Part shown: positions 1-12,900 of the stretch, piece by piece
Position numbering within the stretch: the first letter of the stretch is position 1
Layout: each line of letters starts with the position of its first letter
Source: Apostichopus japonicus
Taxonomy: Eukaryota; Echinodermata; Holothuroidea; Aspidochirotida; Stichopodidae
Assembly (NCBI RefSeq): GCF_037975245.1
Contig: NC_092569.1
Span: forward strand, 16,290,001-16,354,000
Direction of reading: 5' to 3'
DNA: 64,000 nucleotides
Made by a program: the position numbers and the translations under genes
The notes under the pieces: model-generated
The model's database searches: none
What the model saw: only the letters and a program-made list of their open reading frames with translations
Told to the model about the DNA's origin: nothing

Positions 1-190
1 TCCATATTAATGATATGGTGTAATTAAACTTATTATATTTTATTGTGCACACCGACAATAATGTCAAACAGCATGGTAAAGAGAAACTGAAAATCATATG
101 TAGTTTAAAAATGATTGAGTTAGAAAATAATTTATCACAATTAAATATTCAACTTCAACTTGAATTTGTTAAAAGATAAAGGAAACTTAC

Positions 191-259
191 GGTTTCTGCC
201 TGAAAAGCTGGAAGTTGAGAGAAGAGTCCCAAAACACAAAATGTTAGGATGAACTGCAT
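191..259 (-). CDS. FReD gene copy 0, exon 1 (signal peptide) only
   Basis: This is the first coding exon of a fifth fibrinogen-related gene; its remaining exons lie left of the window. It reads ATG then 22 more codons (MQFILTFCVFGLFSQLP, then AFQAET), a typical secretory signal peptide with a hydrophobic core. It ends in phase 0 at a GTAAGT donor. It is 69 nt long, the same as exon 1 of the four complete genes, and its protein is identical to that of gene 4 exon 1. The start is chosen because it is the only ATG and heads the hydrophobic stretch in every copy. Whether the downstream gene is intact cannot be judged here. Confidence 0.85.
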
Positions 260-400
260 CTTGACGATTTTTTCTGGTCTTGACGATCACAAATCTCAAG
301 AAGGAATGAAGTAAACTTTCTGGCAGTGTACCAGTTCAACCACTTTATGTGCATACCCTACGTTCTATGACGTGGTTGTTGACACGTGTCACCGAAGAGC
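260..400 (-). promoter_or_regulatory. Promoter/5'UTR of FReD copy 0
   Basis: Upstream of the copy 0 ATG lie a TATA-like ATAAAG (343-348 on the minus strand, about 84 nt before the ATG), a TGACGTGG CRE/ATF-like site (368-375) and the 10-bp perfect palindrome GACACGTGTC (381-390), which contains an E-box CACGTG. These are the best-conserved pieces of the region upstream of the other genes. The functional assignment is inference from conservation and position; no transcription start is visible directly. Confidence 0.5.
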
Positions 401-1636
401 TGATTAACCATTTACATTTATACTAATTGTTACAACCCGGATGATCACGTAAATAAAAACATAAGCTAACAGTTTTTCTATTGTCCCTTAAAGAGTAACA
501 TTTATGATAATTACTATTAGTCCATTTTTATAGCTTTAATTGTATAGACGTAATGCGATGTCACTTTAATGGTCATATTAGTTATATTGCATTCATATAC
601 AATCTTAAACCAATTCAGAATATCTCTTTCGATAACACAAATTTTATCGCATATATATTACATTTTGCTTTTTAACCTTTCGCCTATAAGTAAGTTTGAA
701 TCCTAACGTACTACTTTCAATTAACCGAGTTTCGTCTCCTGCAGCTTACCATCAACACTTTAATGATGTTAAGGAAACTCCTGTAAAGCCCATTAAGCAG
801 TGCCAAAATTGAACTATATATCTACAACCAAGCCTTAGGATACCATTCAACAGTATCAAACCTCAATATCTATTTATTTTTTTAAAATAAAATCCAACCA
901 ACGCTCTCTACAAGTTGCCATGTGTTTGTGATATTACCCAGGATGCAACGTTTGCATGACGTCACACATGCACCTCGGCAGAGTTAGACTTGCCGCTATG
1001 CAGATTCTCTCGTAGTACCGCTGCACACAAAACAACGCTGGCGTACGGTATATGCTGAAACTGCTAAACTATCAATAATTTTCAAATTATTACAACGGTT
1101 GAACTGGACTTTATTATCCAGAAATTTAAAGAAAAATAACTTAAGTTACCTTGTAGCCATCTTGCGTTCGATTTTGAGTAATGTATACAGACGAGATGTA
1201 GCCTAGGCCTAAATAGTGTATCGTCCAAATATCCACAATCGTAGTTCAGGTAACAAGTATAGTTACTATATAACTTAGTCATAGTAACACTACTCAACAT
1301 ACTGTACTCGATCATCACTTCGTCGATGAAAAGTATCGTTTATTCGAGCAATTCAACATGACTGAGGCCCACATTATCCCAGATGACCATTGCGTAGAAC
1401 TGACTCCATCACCCTGACATAAGGTGCCACAAAGTATTAGTAATTTCAGAAGAAAGTGATCGAGCCATAGTTTAAAATTCGGAAGCAAACAATCTGCGTC
1501 TGTGTTAACAGTCATCTTGCAAAATACCAATTTATTTATAAACGACATTAAGCGTACGTATGTATCTATCCTTCAAAATTGGTTAAATATTCTACATTTA
1601 CTTGAAGTATGAAGATGTTTAGTTATTACACCACTG
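260..1636. repeat. Upstream duplicated block, copy 0
   Basis: About 1.4 kb that recurs upstream of genes 1 (14741-16140), 3 (37079-38790) and 4 (52730-54400) with point changes and small indels. It carries the promoter elements at its gene-proximal end and no gene that I can support. Short open frames in it are broken in the sister copies. Confidence 0.75.
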
Positions 1637-1860
1637 GCAAGTTACTACCAATTTCAGCTTTCAATGTATCGATAACCGTCATAGTTGCTGGCAAGTTTTA
1701 TTAAAATGCTTAGAATCTTTTTTTCTTTCATCAGTAATCTCATTTACCCCTTGATTATCCTAGGAGTTTGCCAAGTCTATCTACATTTCAAATCAGTAAA
1801 GAAGCTCTCCTTTAAGCTTGTAATATACTTTTTTTCATCTATAAGAAACTCATCCGTACC
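1637..1860. repeat. Intron-4-like relic in intergenic DNA
   Basis: This stretch closely matches 19750-19890, which lies inside intron 4 of gene 2 (shared segments include the phrase CAGTAATCTCATTTACCC and a following CCTAGGAGTTTG). Here it stands between copy 0 and gene 1, outside any gene. The likeliest reading is a remnant of a lost gene copy or of an unequal crossover in the array. Confidence 0.6.
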
Positions 1861-1978
1861 AAGTTTCTTTTCGCCAGCCTGATGGCAAAAAAATGAAATT
1901 TATATGCTCCCTTGTTCACTCTTTCCCACGTCTACTAGCTCCCTTGTCCATAATTGTCTTTTTGGATTATTGTATATA

Positions 1979-4130
1979 CATGTTATATATGTATACTACG
2001 TATGTTAAGTGGTATGAAAAAAGCGGGCGCACTTTCTAATTCAAAATATAGGAAACCAAATTATTCAAGAACGACACATTTATCGTCGGTGTGTTAAACT
2101 TTGTTTTATTACTTTTATCACGGACATGCTGAGTAACCATCTTAATATGAACTATAACATTATACTGTTAATAGAATCACCCACTTCGAACATTGTCTTT
2201 TGCTTATTGTTTTGGTATGAGAAAGAGCCCTTTCAATCAACTAGGTTTATAAATTAAAATGTCTCTACATGCAGACCATTATTTCAGTTGCTTAGATGCA
2301 ACCCAAAACACAATAGAAAAACTAACCGTTACAATTTTAAGGGATCCCATATATAACTAGTTTACAGTGTATCTTGTTTTTGTTTTGTTTTTGTGTGTCC
2401 GACAAGTCATGTTGTATATCATTTACGGATACGTTGCTTTTTATATGAGGTTTTAAAGAATTTATGTTAGTTTAGTAATTATAACTATATAAAAAGATGC
2501 TGTAATAGTTACAATTTACCATTAAAAGGCGCATTCCAAACAATCTACTATTTTAAGGCGAATATTTTGAAATCCGGACTAGCTATGGAATCATCGTGAG
2601 CACTCTTTTCTCCTGGTGTATAAGGCATTGCGAATTAGATTCTGCCTAAAGCGAACCTTTTACGATAATAATGAGATTTACACGAAGTATTGTTTTTGCC
2701 TCGATTCTGATTGTTTTATCGGTTAAAACTGGTAAAGATGAGTACCCGTTACTTAGTTAAAACGGATGTGTGTTATGATTTCTTAACATCTGTTACATTT
2801 ATGACTAGTTGCTACTGCAGTACACTTACAAACAGAAAATACTAAACACTCTCATCCTATGCATAATGATTAACTGGATAACCAGACTACTTTAAAGGTT
2901 TCGCCAATAATTTCGTCTACATTTATTGGAAGACACTTAACTGCAAAACGCTTAAAATCTGCATGTTGAACCATCTTTACAACGTCAGTTAGTAAGTTTT
3001 ACACAGTAGCATCTGCTGACAAGTCTAACATGTGTTACGGTGTTATAATATACTTCAGTTTATACTGAGTAATGGTTGCCTCTTATGAACAGTACAAAAT
3101 AATCAAGGGTCCGTTGCCAAATTAAGACTACACTAGATCATCTGACTGTTTTGACCAAATGAAAGTTATAAGTTAATATTAGAGATTCCACTCTTATAAG
3201 TTGGTAATTTAGCCGCCAATCCATTTTTTTAAAGTGTACATTAATCACATGAAATGATCTACCGTAATGTCTACTGTAAAATTCGTCCACTGTGGGAAAA
3301 CCTCTGCATAAGCTACAGTGTAGCACCACATGTGAAAGTTCCATTACCTTTATCTTCTCCAATTCTATCGTAACTATGTAAATCCAGACTTTTACAAATC
3401 TTTACGACCTTTTGTTATTGGTTATTAGTAACCCCATGGTTGTACTGAAAAGAGCATATCTTATAGATCAAGATCGGATTTTGAGTTCAAATCATTGTAT
3501 AAAGTATCGGAATCAGTTCCATGCATTTTAAACTCTTCAGAGTCAAATAGGTTACTTAGCGTGTTCGTTATTGCATAATAATCTCCCGCGAGATAGATCA
3601 AGGCACCATTGTACATATATATGAATGGAACGCAATCGTTGGCGATGGCATCAATGGAATATGTTAATAAGTTCACACGGTGACAGAACAATGTCTTACT
3701 TTAAAAGATATTTCGTGTATACGTTGAAAATTGGCAAGTAAAGGAAAAAATGTTGGACTGCGTTATCGAGTCGATTGAGTTTTAATGATAATTCGATGTC
3801 ATATACAGGACTACATGAGAAAGTAAAAAATATTCCTGGCATGTACGGAAATGTATTGTTTGTGAGTAATTGTGCACTTCATTGTAATTAGATCTAACGT
3901 TCTATCGCTGACTCAAAACAAATAACTCACATTCTTGCATGGTTAAAGCACGGACCCCACACTTTTCTTATTGTACTGGGTCGTGGTGGCTGGGGCGAAG
4001 GGGTTGGGGGATGGGGCCAATAAGTGAAGTCGTGCAGGGCTGCGGTAAGGTAAAATATTATTGTTCTTGAACGGTAGATAGGGGTGGAGGAGTGGAAGAT
4101 TGCTTCGAGGCAAAACCTGTAAACTGGAGT
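1979..4130. repeat. Intergenic duplicated block V, left copy
   Basis: About 2.1 kb between copy 0 and the 3' end of gene 1, repeated at 27089-29560 between genes 2 and 3. The right copy has about 0.8 kb of extra sequence at roughly 28430-29185. No coding exon is recognisable. The short minus-strand frames inside it are not kept open between the copies. Confidence 0.7.
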
Positions 4131-4315
4131 CATTGTGGATAACGGGTTTTTCTGTGGCTTATATATTGGGCATTATCCTCGATTATTGTCGATCTCATTT
4201 TAGTAATGAAAACAATATAATTTGCATAAAAAACGCTCGATGAAAGCCACAATGGTTTCACAATGAAAAAAAAAATCAAGATAGACGAGTCTGGAAATGT
4301 TTGTATTCATCTTCC

Positions 4316-4321
4316 TTTAAT
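4316..4321 (-). terminator. Possible poly(A) signal of FReD gene 1
   Basis: ATTAAA on the minus strand about 135 nt after the stop codon of gene 1. The same motif at the same distance follows gene 3 (30726-30731). Confidence 0.4.
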
Positions 4322-4454
4322 ATTCATCATTCAATGTTACAAAAATCATAAGGAGCTGTTGTTAAGTTAATAGTCGGATATTTCACAAGTCTAGAGTAGA
4401 TGACGATAACACAATGTTTGGTGATCATTCTAGTTGCTGTGAACGTTCGATGTA

Positions 4455-6808
4455 TTAAACTGGACGTATCTTCATTTCAACGTATTTAATGTTGTTACTA
4501 CTCCCTGGAAGATTATACCAATAGATGCTCTTGCAATAAGTACTGCCGGCTGTGTACAGTCCGTTCAGGTTAGAATTATGATAAGAACAACAACAACAAT
4601 TATCGTGCCACCACGCTCCGTGGCAATACTGGGCCAAGTTGTAAGTAGAATCACGATCATTGTCGCGATTGAACGTCGTAAATGTCTGGTTCCTGTGATT
4701 CGCCATGCTAGCATATGCTGCGAAAGGAAAGCACAAATACGAGATGAAGTAGACAGGAATCTTCATTTTATTATTTGTTTACACGTTTGACTTAAATACT
4801 GGATGCATTATTAGGACTTTTTTGGATATATTTGTTGGAGATAATGAACAAGCTATATAATATAATATGTAAAAATCCTTCTAAAATGTTATCTTGATAG
4901 TTACATTGTTGTGCTTGTGGCCTTGTGGTAATCAGATGTGATATCATAGCTGTCATTGAAATGTGTGATTTTTAATTCCCAATTGGGATCAATTTGTATT
5001 GACTTTGCATTCCTCCAAGGTAAGGTAGAAACTATTGGGTGGAAATGCAATGGTTTTTGATATGTTTTTTTTATTTAGTGTACAGTAAAACTATGACATC
5101 ACTCACAATTGTTTCCATCAAATTCATTTATTAAACCAAGTTCCTTGCAATTTCAGCTATTAATATATGGATATTTTTTACAATTACTGGGAAATTAATG
5201 ACAAAGCCTACAAACATGTGCTTCAGTTGTCATAGGTAGTTTCATATATATATATATATATATATACCAAAATGGCACCGTCTTTTGCCAACATCTTCAT
5301 GGGAAACCTCGAGAAAGAATTTTTATCTCGACAAAACTTGAAACCACACACGTGGTTACGTTACATTGACGATATCTTTATGATATGGACCCATGGTGAG
5401 GCTAATCTAAAACTCTTCATTGATGACATAAACTCGTTTCATCACACTATCAAATTCACTGCTGATTTTTCTGGACATGGCGTTCACTTTCTGGATACCA
5501 CCGTGACCCTACAAAATGGTTCACTCAAAACAGACTTGTTCAATAAACCCACGAACAAGCACAACTACCTCTTACCAAGCAGTTGCCATCCACGTCACTG
5601 TACCAGAAATATTCCGTACAGTCAAGCGTTGCGCATTCGATGCATTTGCTCCTCTGAAGTCGATTTTGATTCACGCACTAAAGAACTGTCACAACACCTC
5701 CTAAACAGACAGTATTTTCGGGGTACTATTGAAAATGCCATCAAAAAGGCTAAAAGCAAACCCCGTACCGAAACATTGACGTACAAAACTCGTCAAACCA
5801 GTTCCAAAAGGGTACCATTGGTTACTGAATTCCACCCTGGTCTCCCACCACTGGCTAATATCATTCAGAAGAATTTTCACCTTCTTCAAGGCACCGAACG
5901 CCTGAAATCAGTATTCCCAGAATTACCTGTCATCGCTTTTAAAAGACCCAGCAACCTACGGGATATCTTAGTTCGGGCATCCTTTCGGGATGACACCCCA
6001 TTAGGGGAAAGCAAAACAGAAACTACAGGATCATCGCCCTGTACACAAAATTGCAAAACGTGCTTACTTGTCGATTCGACCGGGGCCTTTCAGAGCAACC
6101 AAACCAAACGCACGTTCCAAATTCGGCACAAAATTAACTGCCTATCCAAAAATGTCATTTACCTCATCTACTGCAATATTTGTAACTTACAATACATTGG
6201 AGAGTCAAAAAACACTCTTAGAATGAGAATGACACAACATAGATCGGCGATCAAAACAAAAAAGATCTACCAACCTGTTGCAAATCACTTCAATCTCCAA
6301 AATCATTCAATTGAGAATTTGCGTGTTATTGCCATTGACCAGAACGATTCTTGGACAGATAAATCTAGGAAAGCGAAAGAAAATTTCTGGGAACTAAACC
6401 TAAAGACCACGGCACCATTCGGTTTAAACATCAGAAACGATTTGCCGTCCCAGATAAACCAAAACAATTCCTTTACAATTACGACGGAATCGGATTAAAA
6501 TAATCCGACGCGGATTAAAATAATCCGAATTTCTAATACTTCTGCTCTATTCAGCAGAAATCAGTAAGTCGCTTTGCCTTTACAACCATGCCGACATCTT
6601 CTCTATAAAACAGTTTCAATTCCTGCTACTCCTTGTCACTTTCGGTGATCATGCACTGAAGAAGAGCTAGTTTTGCTCGAAAGCTCTGCAAAAACCAAAC
6701 ATTGGCTGTTTTACTTCCAATCACTTACCTAATTCAATTATTGTATCTCACTCGAGATCCAGCCTTTCTCTAAATGCAGCATAGTTGTTTAACAGTTTTT
6801 CCGTTATT

Positions 6809-6900
<92 letters not shown>

Positions 6901-9900
6901 AACCGAACTTGCATAGTACTTAAGCTTTGAGGGCTATTCTTTAAGCTGTATAAACTGTTTACGTAATGTTATGTCGGGAAATCCCCGTTAAGTTGTTTAC
7001 TATGACGTAAGTAATCGTGCACCTGGCCTCTCGGTCTCCGGAAGTCTGGTGACTGCAACACTAAGGCGGTGCTCTTTGAAGTAGTAACTTTCTCACGCGC
7101 GTAAACTTAAGCCATTGTTCAGGCTAGTATAAAAGGAGCTGTTGGTACGTGCAGCGAGGGACTCTTTGCCAAAATCTCGCAAGACGTCTACGTACGGTAC
7201 GTTATCATAATCATTTACTATTATCCAAGTTGGTAGGTTTCTAATACCACAGCACCGTGTTTAACTGTTCATAGATATTGCAAGCGTTTAGAATATTATT
7301 GGATACATTTGTGAGTTGTATAAATTGTTAGCAAACTGCGATATTTAACTGAGGGAGATTACGCCCAATTATTTAGGAGTAACGTTATTGACCGATTGTT
7401 ATCATTTTACGTTATTCAGTAGCGCTGTGAACTACGTGACAATGTGTGTACTTTAGTAGAGATCAGTATTCTGCCGTGATTGTATATTTTTCAGTTAGTC
7501 CGTAAGTAGGAACATAAGTGAATAGCCTAGGTCAGATATCAGAAAGATACGTTACTGCCATTTAGTCAATCGATTGGTTCTTAGTATATTTGCATCTGTT
7601 AACGGTATTGCAGACACCGTTTAGTTAACCCTATAGCTTTTAATCTGTTTACATATTTGGACGTTGCGTTTAGCACCGCGTTTTACGTTGCGTTCCGCGC
7701 TGCGTTGGGCGCCGCGTTGTACGTTGCGTTATACGCTGCGTGTGGCGCCGCGTTGGACGCTGCGTTGGGCGCTGCGTTTAGTGCCGTGTTCTACGCTGCG
7801 TTTAGACGCCGCGTTTAGGAATTGCGTTAACCATTACGTTATGCGTAATGCAAGGATAAGCACTAAGTAAGAACCTTTAATGAACCAAAGTGTAAGAACA
7901 CGGAGGTCTGAATAAACGGTACCACTGTGCCACGGGCACTTTAACATCTTCTCCATTGTGATTATTTTGTCGAGACTCTCTTCCGCCAACCCCATCATTA
8001 AAGACTGCCCCACCAGACAGGGAAGTGACGTTACAATATATATTCTGTTTCTGGTCAATTCCCTTTTCTTTGTTTGTTTTGTTTTGTGTTGTTTTTTGTA
8101 CTTTCCTAAAGGGTTTTATTGCTGTGACCATATGAGAGCAGGGTAGGAAATAGGAGATTTCATACTTTGGAATAACATTTCATTTCAATATATCTCTACT
8201 TCCTGGTTGACACTCAGATCACACGGGAAATGAATTTGACGAAGAATATTCTAGGTTAATAATCATATTTTAGAGCGACTTTTCAAGTAACTATATATAT
8301 TTTCATCTGTCTATGCAGAGTTTACTACCTTTATTGTTGGAACACATTCAGTCATAATAGTAGTAATAATACATGTGGGTTGCACGTTGCCAAATGTCAC
8401 ATATGGCACATCTTTCAGAAATGCTAATTGTTTATTACCTTTAAATTTTGTATTGATATATTTATCGTATTAATAGAAACACTGCGTTAGTCATATATAA
8501 ATACTGCTGTTCTTAACTTCCAAGTGAGAGTTATACCTCAGAACAGCAGGGAAACGCAAAGAGCAACCACATGACATAACATATATACGTACCTGTAGTG
8601 CTGGAGCTATCGTATTCTCCAAGGCCAACTAAACGATACTTAGTCTCTTCGTCGCTGATCCTAAACAGGTCGTACCTCGCAAAATAGGGATCTCCATTCA
8701 CGTTGTTTAAATCAATGCGAAGCATGTAATCCTTTTGGTTAGTTAAGAGTGATATTTTATCGTTGCCAAGCCAAAATTCATTATTGAGGAAACCAAAGCC
8801 ATCTCGGTAATCATACCAGTCTCTGTAAAACTCCACGGAACCATCGACCCGGCGTTGGAAGACCTGGTTTAGTTTCAAAACAAAAACATGTCATATTTGG
8901 TTTGAACATAACGAACCATTTGTACGATGTACGGGTTAGATGTATCAGTGTGGTTAGTGTATAATGGTTCGCCTTACGTTGAAAGATACGGTAGCATGTG
9001 CACCATTTAGATTCTGCTTTTTCTAATGGAATACATTTGGTATCATATAATTTTGCCCATATTGCGAACAGTAATATGGCTATAAAAATATTTTGAGTTA
9101 CCGAAGAGAAAACAATCATACTTTAGGAAGATTAATGGTTACTCGGGAAGTCATTATAAGCGTTAATAAAAATACATCATAAATAATGCATAAATATATA
9201 AATACATAGCGGTAAATTTGACTCTAAGTATAACGTTTTCCTGAGACTTAAATCAAACTGAAAGATATGAATAAATAATATATGCCTTGTCGAACGAACC
9301 AGCAACTGTTACATACATAATCTGTATAAAGGAATCGCTTTTTACTAAACCAATAAAATATAAAATATCAAGATACTTCAGGAAGCACGCTAAAATATAA
9401 ATTAATTAAGGGTAATATTATGTATGTTCTTACCGTCCAACCTCCTCCGTCAATTGAGTTATTACAGTAAACTTGAAAAGGTTCATTGGCTCCATCTGGC
9501 TTAATCAGATAAATTCCAGATTCAGAGGAACTCCCTTCACATTGGTCGTAAACTTCTTTACAATCTCGAGGATATTCTGGCTCTTGGTAGAAAAAGTAGG
9601 AAGAGTCTGAAGGAATGAAAAAGAAAAACTTGTAAGAAATGAATGCGATCAAATTTAAAGAGAACTACCAAACTCGACGTCCCGTTTACCGGTCTATCGA
9701 TAAAATTGAAAATTACGGTTTGCAAAAACAAACAAAAACTGTTTTTCAAAATAATGAACATAAACCTTCCATACTGATTCTTGCTTGGAAGAACAACTTT
9801 GAAGTAAACATTGTAAATTCGTAAAAGAACAACAATGACACAGTGAATTCTTAAATAAAGTAACAGAATCTCCCACTCCCACCGCAAGAAAAATATCCTG

Positions 9901-12900
9901 ATAAGTACTGGTAACATTGTCTATTTAATTCAAAACGACAAATGTTTTCCTCCTTTTCATCGTCGCGAAAAACATTAAAAGGCTTCCATTTTTTTTACCT
10001 TTTTCGCTAGTGTTAAAACATGTTGCTTTTCAATTTTTCGATATTTTTGCTTTTTTTTTCACCAAATTACAAAAAACCAGAGTATACCTTTCTGTGAAGA
10101 AATAATTATGACTTAAGGTAGTAGGTTTTGGTTCATATATAATTACTCATATTAACCAAAAGTATGTGAAGACCGCAAAAGCAGAAATAAACATAATTGT
10201 CAGTCAATATCATTAATATGACTGATCGATTAAGTTTCTGTAATACTGTTTTTGATGATATTATTTTTAAAACGGTACTGAATATTAAGTGAGATAAACA
10301 ATATATATGTATTTATTCCCCGATGGGTAACTCTATAATGATAGTTTCCTAAAGGCATGAAACCCAAATTAAAAATTAAAATTAAATAAAATTCATACCG
10401 AAATTGTAAATGAAGTAAAATAATTTAAAAAAATGCCGATCAATTCTAGCAGTTATGTTTGTTTAAGACTAATCGACAAATGTTGGCGTTCTTTAGACCA
10501 CCGCGAGAAACGTTAAAAGGCTCTCAGTTTTTTTACTATAAATTGTTTACAGTCAGCGATAAAAGCGGGTTTAGTTTCGTTTAACAGTATTTTTTTTTCC
10601 AACCAAATTAAATAATCCACAGTACGTCTTTATGTTAAAAAAATACTTATAATATATATTAACCATTCGATGATGATATAAGGTAGTAGGTACTAGTACA
10701 TAGTTAATTACCACATCACGAAACAGAAGTATAACAGCATATTAAAAAATGGATGTAAAAAAAATCAGAAATCACAATAATTGTCCTTCAAAATCAATGA
10801 TATCAATGATTAATTAAGTTAGGTGAATCCTATATATCGATGGGTACCTCTAAATTGAAAAAAAAAAACAACATGAAAATTACATTCATAATTGCAATGG
10901 GCGTCTTTGGAACTAGTAGTTACCTTTTGTAAAAGGTTCATGTAAAAAGTCGTTGAAATAGTAAAAACAAAATGAAGAAGAATGATAAATGTTTCTAACC
11001 TCCAGTGCTTCTTTTGTTCCTCCCAGAACTTTCCCGTCCAACATTCTATAATGGAGATATAAAAATTAAAATACAAAAATCAACAAAGTCACTTAAAGGA
11101 CATTCTGATGGGGGGGGGGGGTGGGGTCGTTTGTAAAGGGTACTTACCGCCGAAATCGATTCAGTTCAAATGCACTTTTAAGTTGCTGCTAATTTTTGGT
11201 TAAGGTCCAATTTAGTGAAATCAGGGATCATTAGGCTAACTATATCATCATTTAGGTCATCCTTTCACTGTTAGAGAAGCATTTACTTTGACCCCACTTG
11301 TGTGACAAGGTTTCTGTATTATTCATATTACGATCACTCTGTTTTACACATATATTAGCTTCTTTGTAGGAAACATTACGGGAAATCAAGAGACACTATT
11401 CCAACACTCTATTCCAACTCAGTATAACTATTCAGTTTATAACGTATATAGAACTTTCGTTAAGCCGTGACATATTTTAATGAAAACAAAATGTGCTTCT
11501 ATTCGACACTGTGTTGTCGTTGTGCTTACTTCTTGGCATGGTTGTTTGAAGACAAACTTTTCAAAACTATTTTTGAAACTATTTTGATGACAGAATGACT
11601 GAATAAACAAGTAACACACTCAACGCTTATGTTGTCCTGTTTCCCACCCTTAAACTGAATAACCTAGGTAAAACAATATAGTAGAAGTTCGAATTTTCGC
11701 GACATGAAGTGAGAAAGTAATATGACTCCTTCCCGTAGGAGAAAATATCAACATTGAATTCAATGAGCGTTTTGAATTAATCTATAAAATACAAGGAATT
11801 TGAAGGCTTGAAACCGAGACAAACACACTGTTTTCTGGACGTTTTCAATTTTCATAAATATCTTTCATATTAATGGTCAGGTTTGCGTTTTTGTAATAAA
11901 AGGGAAATACGACTATAGCAGTGCTTACTTGAATTACTTATTGTTTAGTAAAATGTTTAGGATTTATGAAAATATTACGAATTGAGTTTAATGTACATGC
12001 AAATGCGTTTTGAATTATCCTAGTTAAATGAGTCTTTTTCGTATCTCTGAGCCATTTCTGCATTTTGTCATTTGATCTTTTTTTTTTTATATATTAGCAC
12101 TAATCGAGAAGGCAATGGGTGGTTCTTGTCATTTGTTTAAATTGTTTTTAAAATATTTTGATATTCCATGGCTATGTCGTCGATGTCATACCAAGGAAAA
12201 CATGCTCTAAGAACACGGTAGAGAACAGTTGATTTTTTCTTTTTATGTAAAAAAATGAGTATCTTGGTAGAATAAATATGTTTCAGTGGTGTGTGTCCCG
12301 ATCAGATATTTACAATAGTGTTAAATTTTGTTGTTTGGTTTATTTAAAGAGTTAAACGAGCCGAAGCAACTATATTCTCTCCTTGGTATGTTGGTCTGTG
12401 TTGATGGTAAGGTTAATTAATGAAATATATGACGAAAGTAATATTAAGATATTGTATTTTATATATGTACTGGTACTTGGTAAATTCACATCGAATATAA
12501 TCGATTCAGTATTTACAACAATTGTTTGTGATTTATGAGTATGATTTATGATTTTAAGGCATCATTTCACAAGATCTAATTTGAATATAAGAGACGTTTT
12601 AAGTCTGATTGATTGCTCTGAGTTTCTGTACAGTACCCTACGTCTTATAGTTCACCTTTGTTTAGATGAAATGTCAAATATGAATGTTTAAACTATATTT
12701 TTATGAATTTAAGGCATCATTCCACAAGATCTAATTTGAATAAAAAGACGCTTTAAGTTTGATTGATTGCTCTGAGTTTCTGTACAGTACACTACATCTT
12801 ATAATTCACCTTCGTTTAGATTAAATGTCAAATATGAATGTTTAAACTATGTTTGTGCAATATTATTGAAAGACTAGACTCGGCAGCAAAATGTCAAGAG

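Larger units (their letters stand above)
5266..6811 (+). mobile_element. Penelope-like retroelement 1, 5'-truncated, in gene 1 intron 4
   Basis: The element starts abruptly inside an AT microsatellite at codons for T-K-M of the RT motif usually written GTKMAPS, so all upstream RT motifs are missing. It contains a 408-codon RT/GIY-YIG frame, an untranslated tail with a hammerhead-like motif, and ends at another (TA) tract. Gene 3 intron 4 has an AT microsatellite at the equivalent place (from 31648) without this element, which supports insertion into a pre-existing tract. It lies antisense to the host gene. Confidence 0.85.

Noticed and set aside
3138..4133. Minus-strand frames of 68-76 codons in block V
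   Set aside because: The frames are not preserved in the paralogous block at 27089-29560 and have no domain or splice context.
7664..7870. Arg/Leu-rich open frame of 68 codons
   Set aside because: It is produced by the 12-bp GC-rich minisatellite of the solo LTR; no start context or conserved domain.
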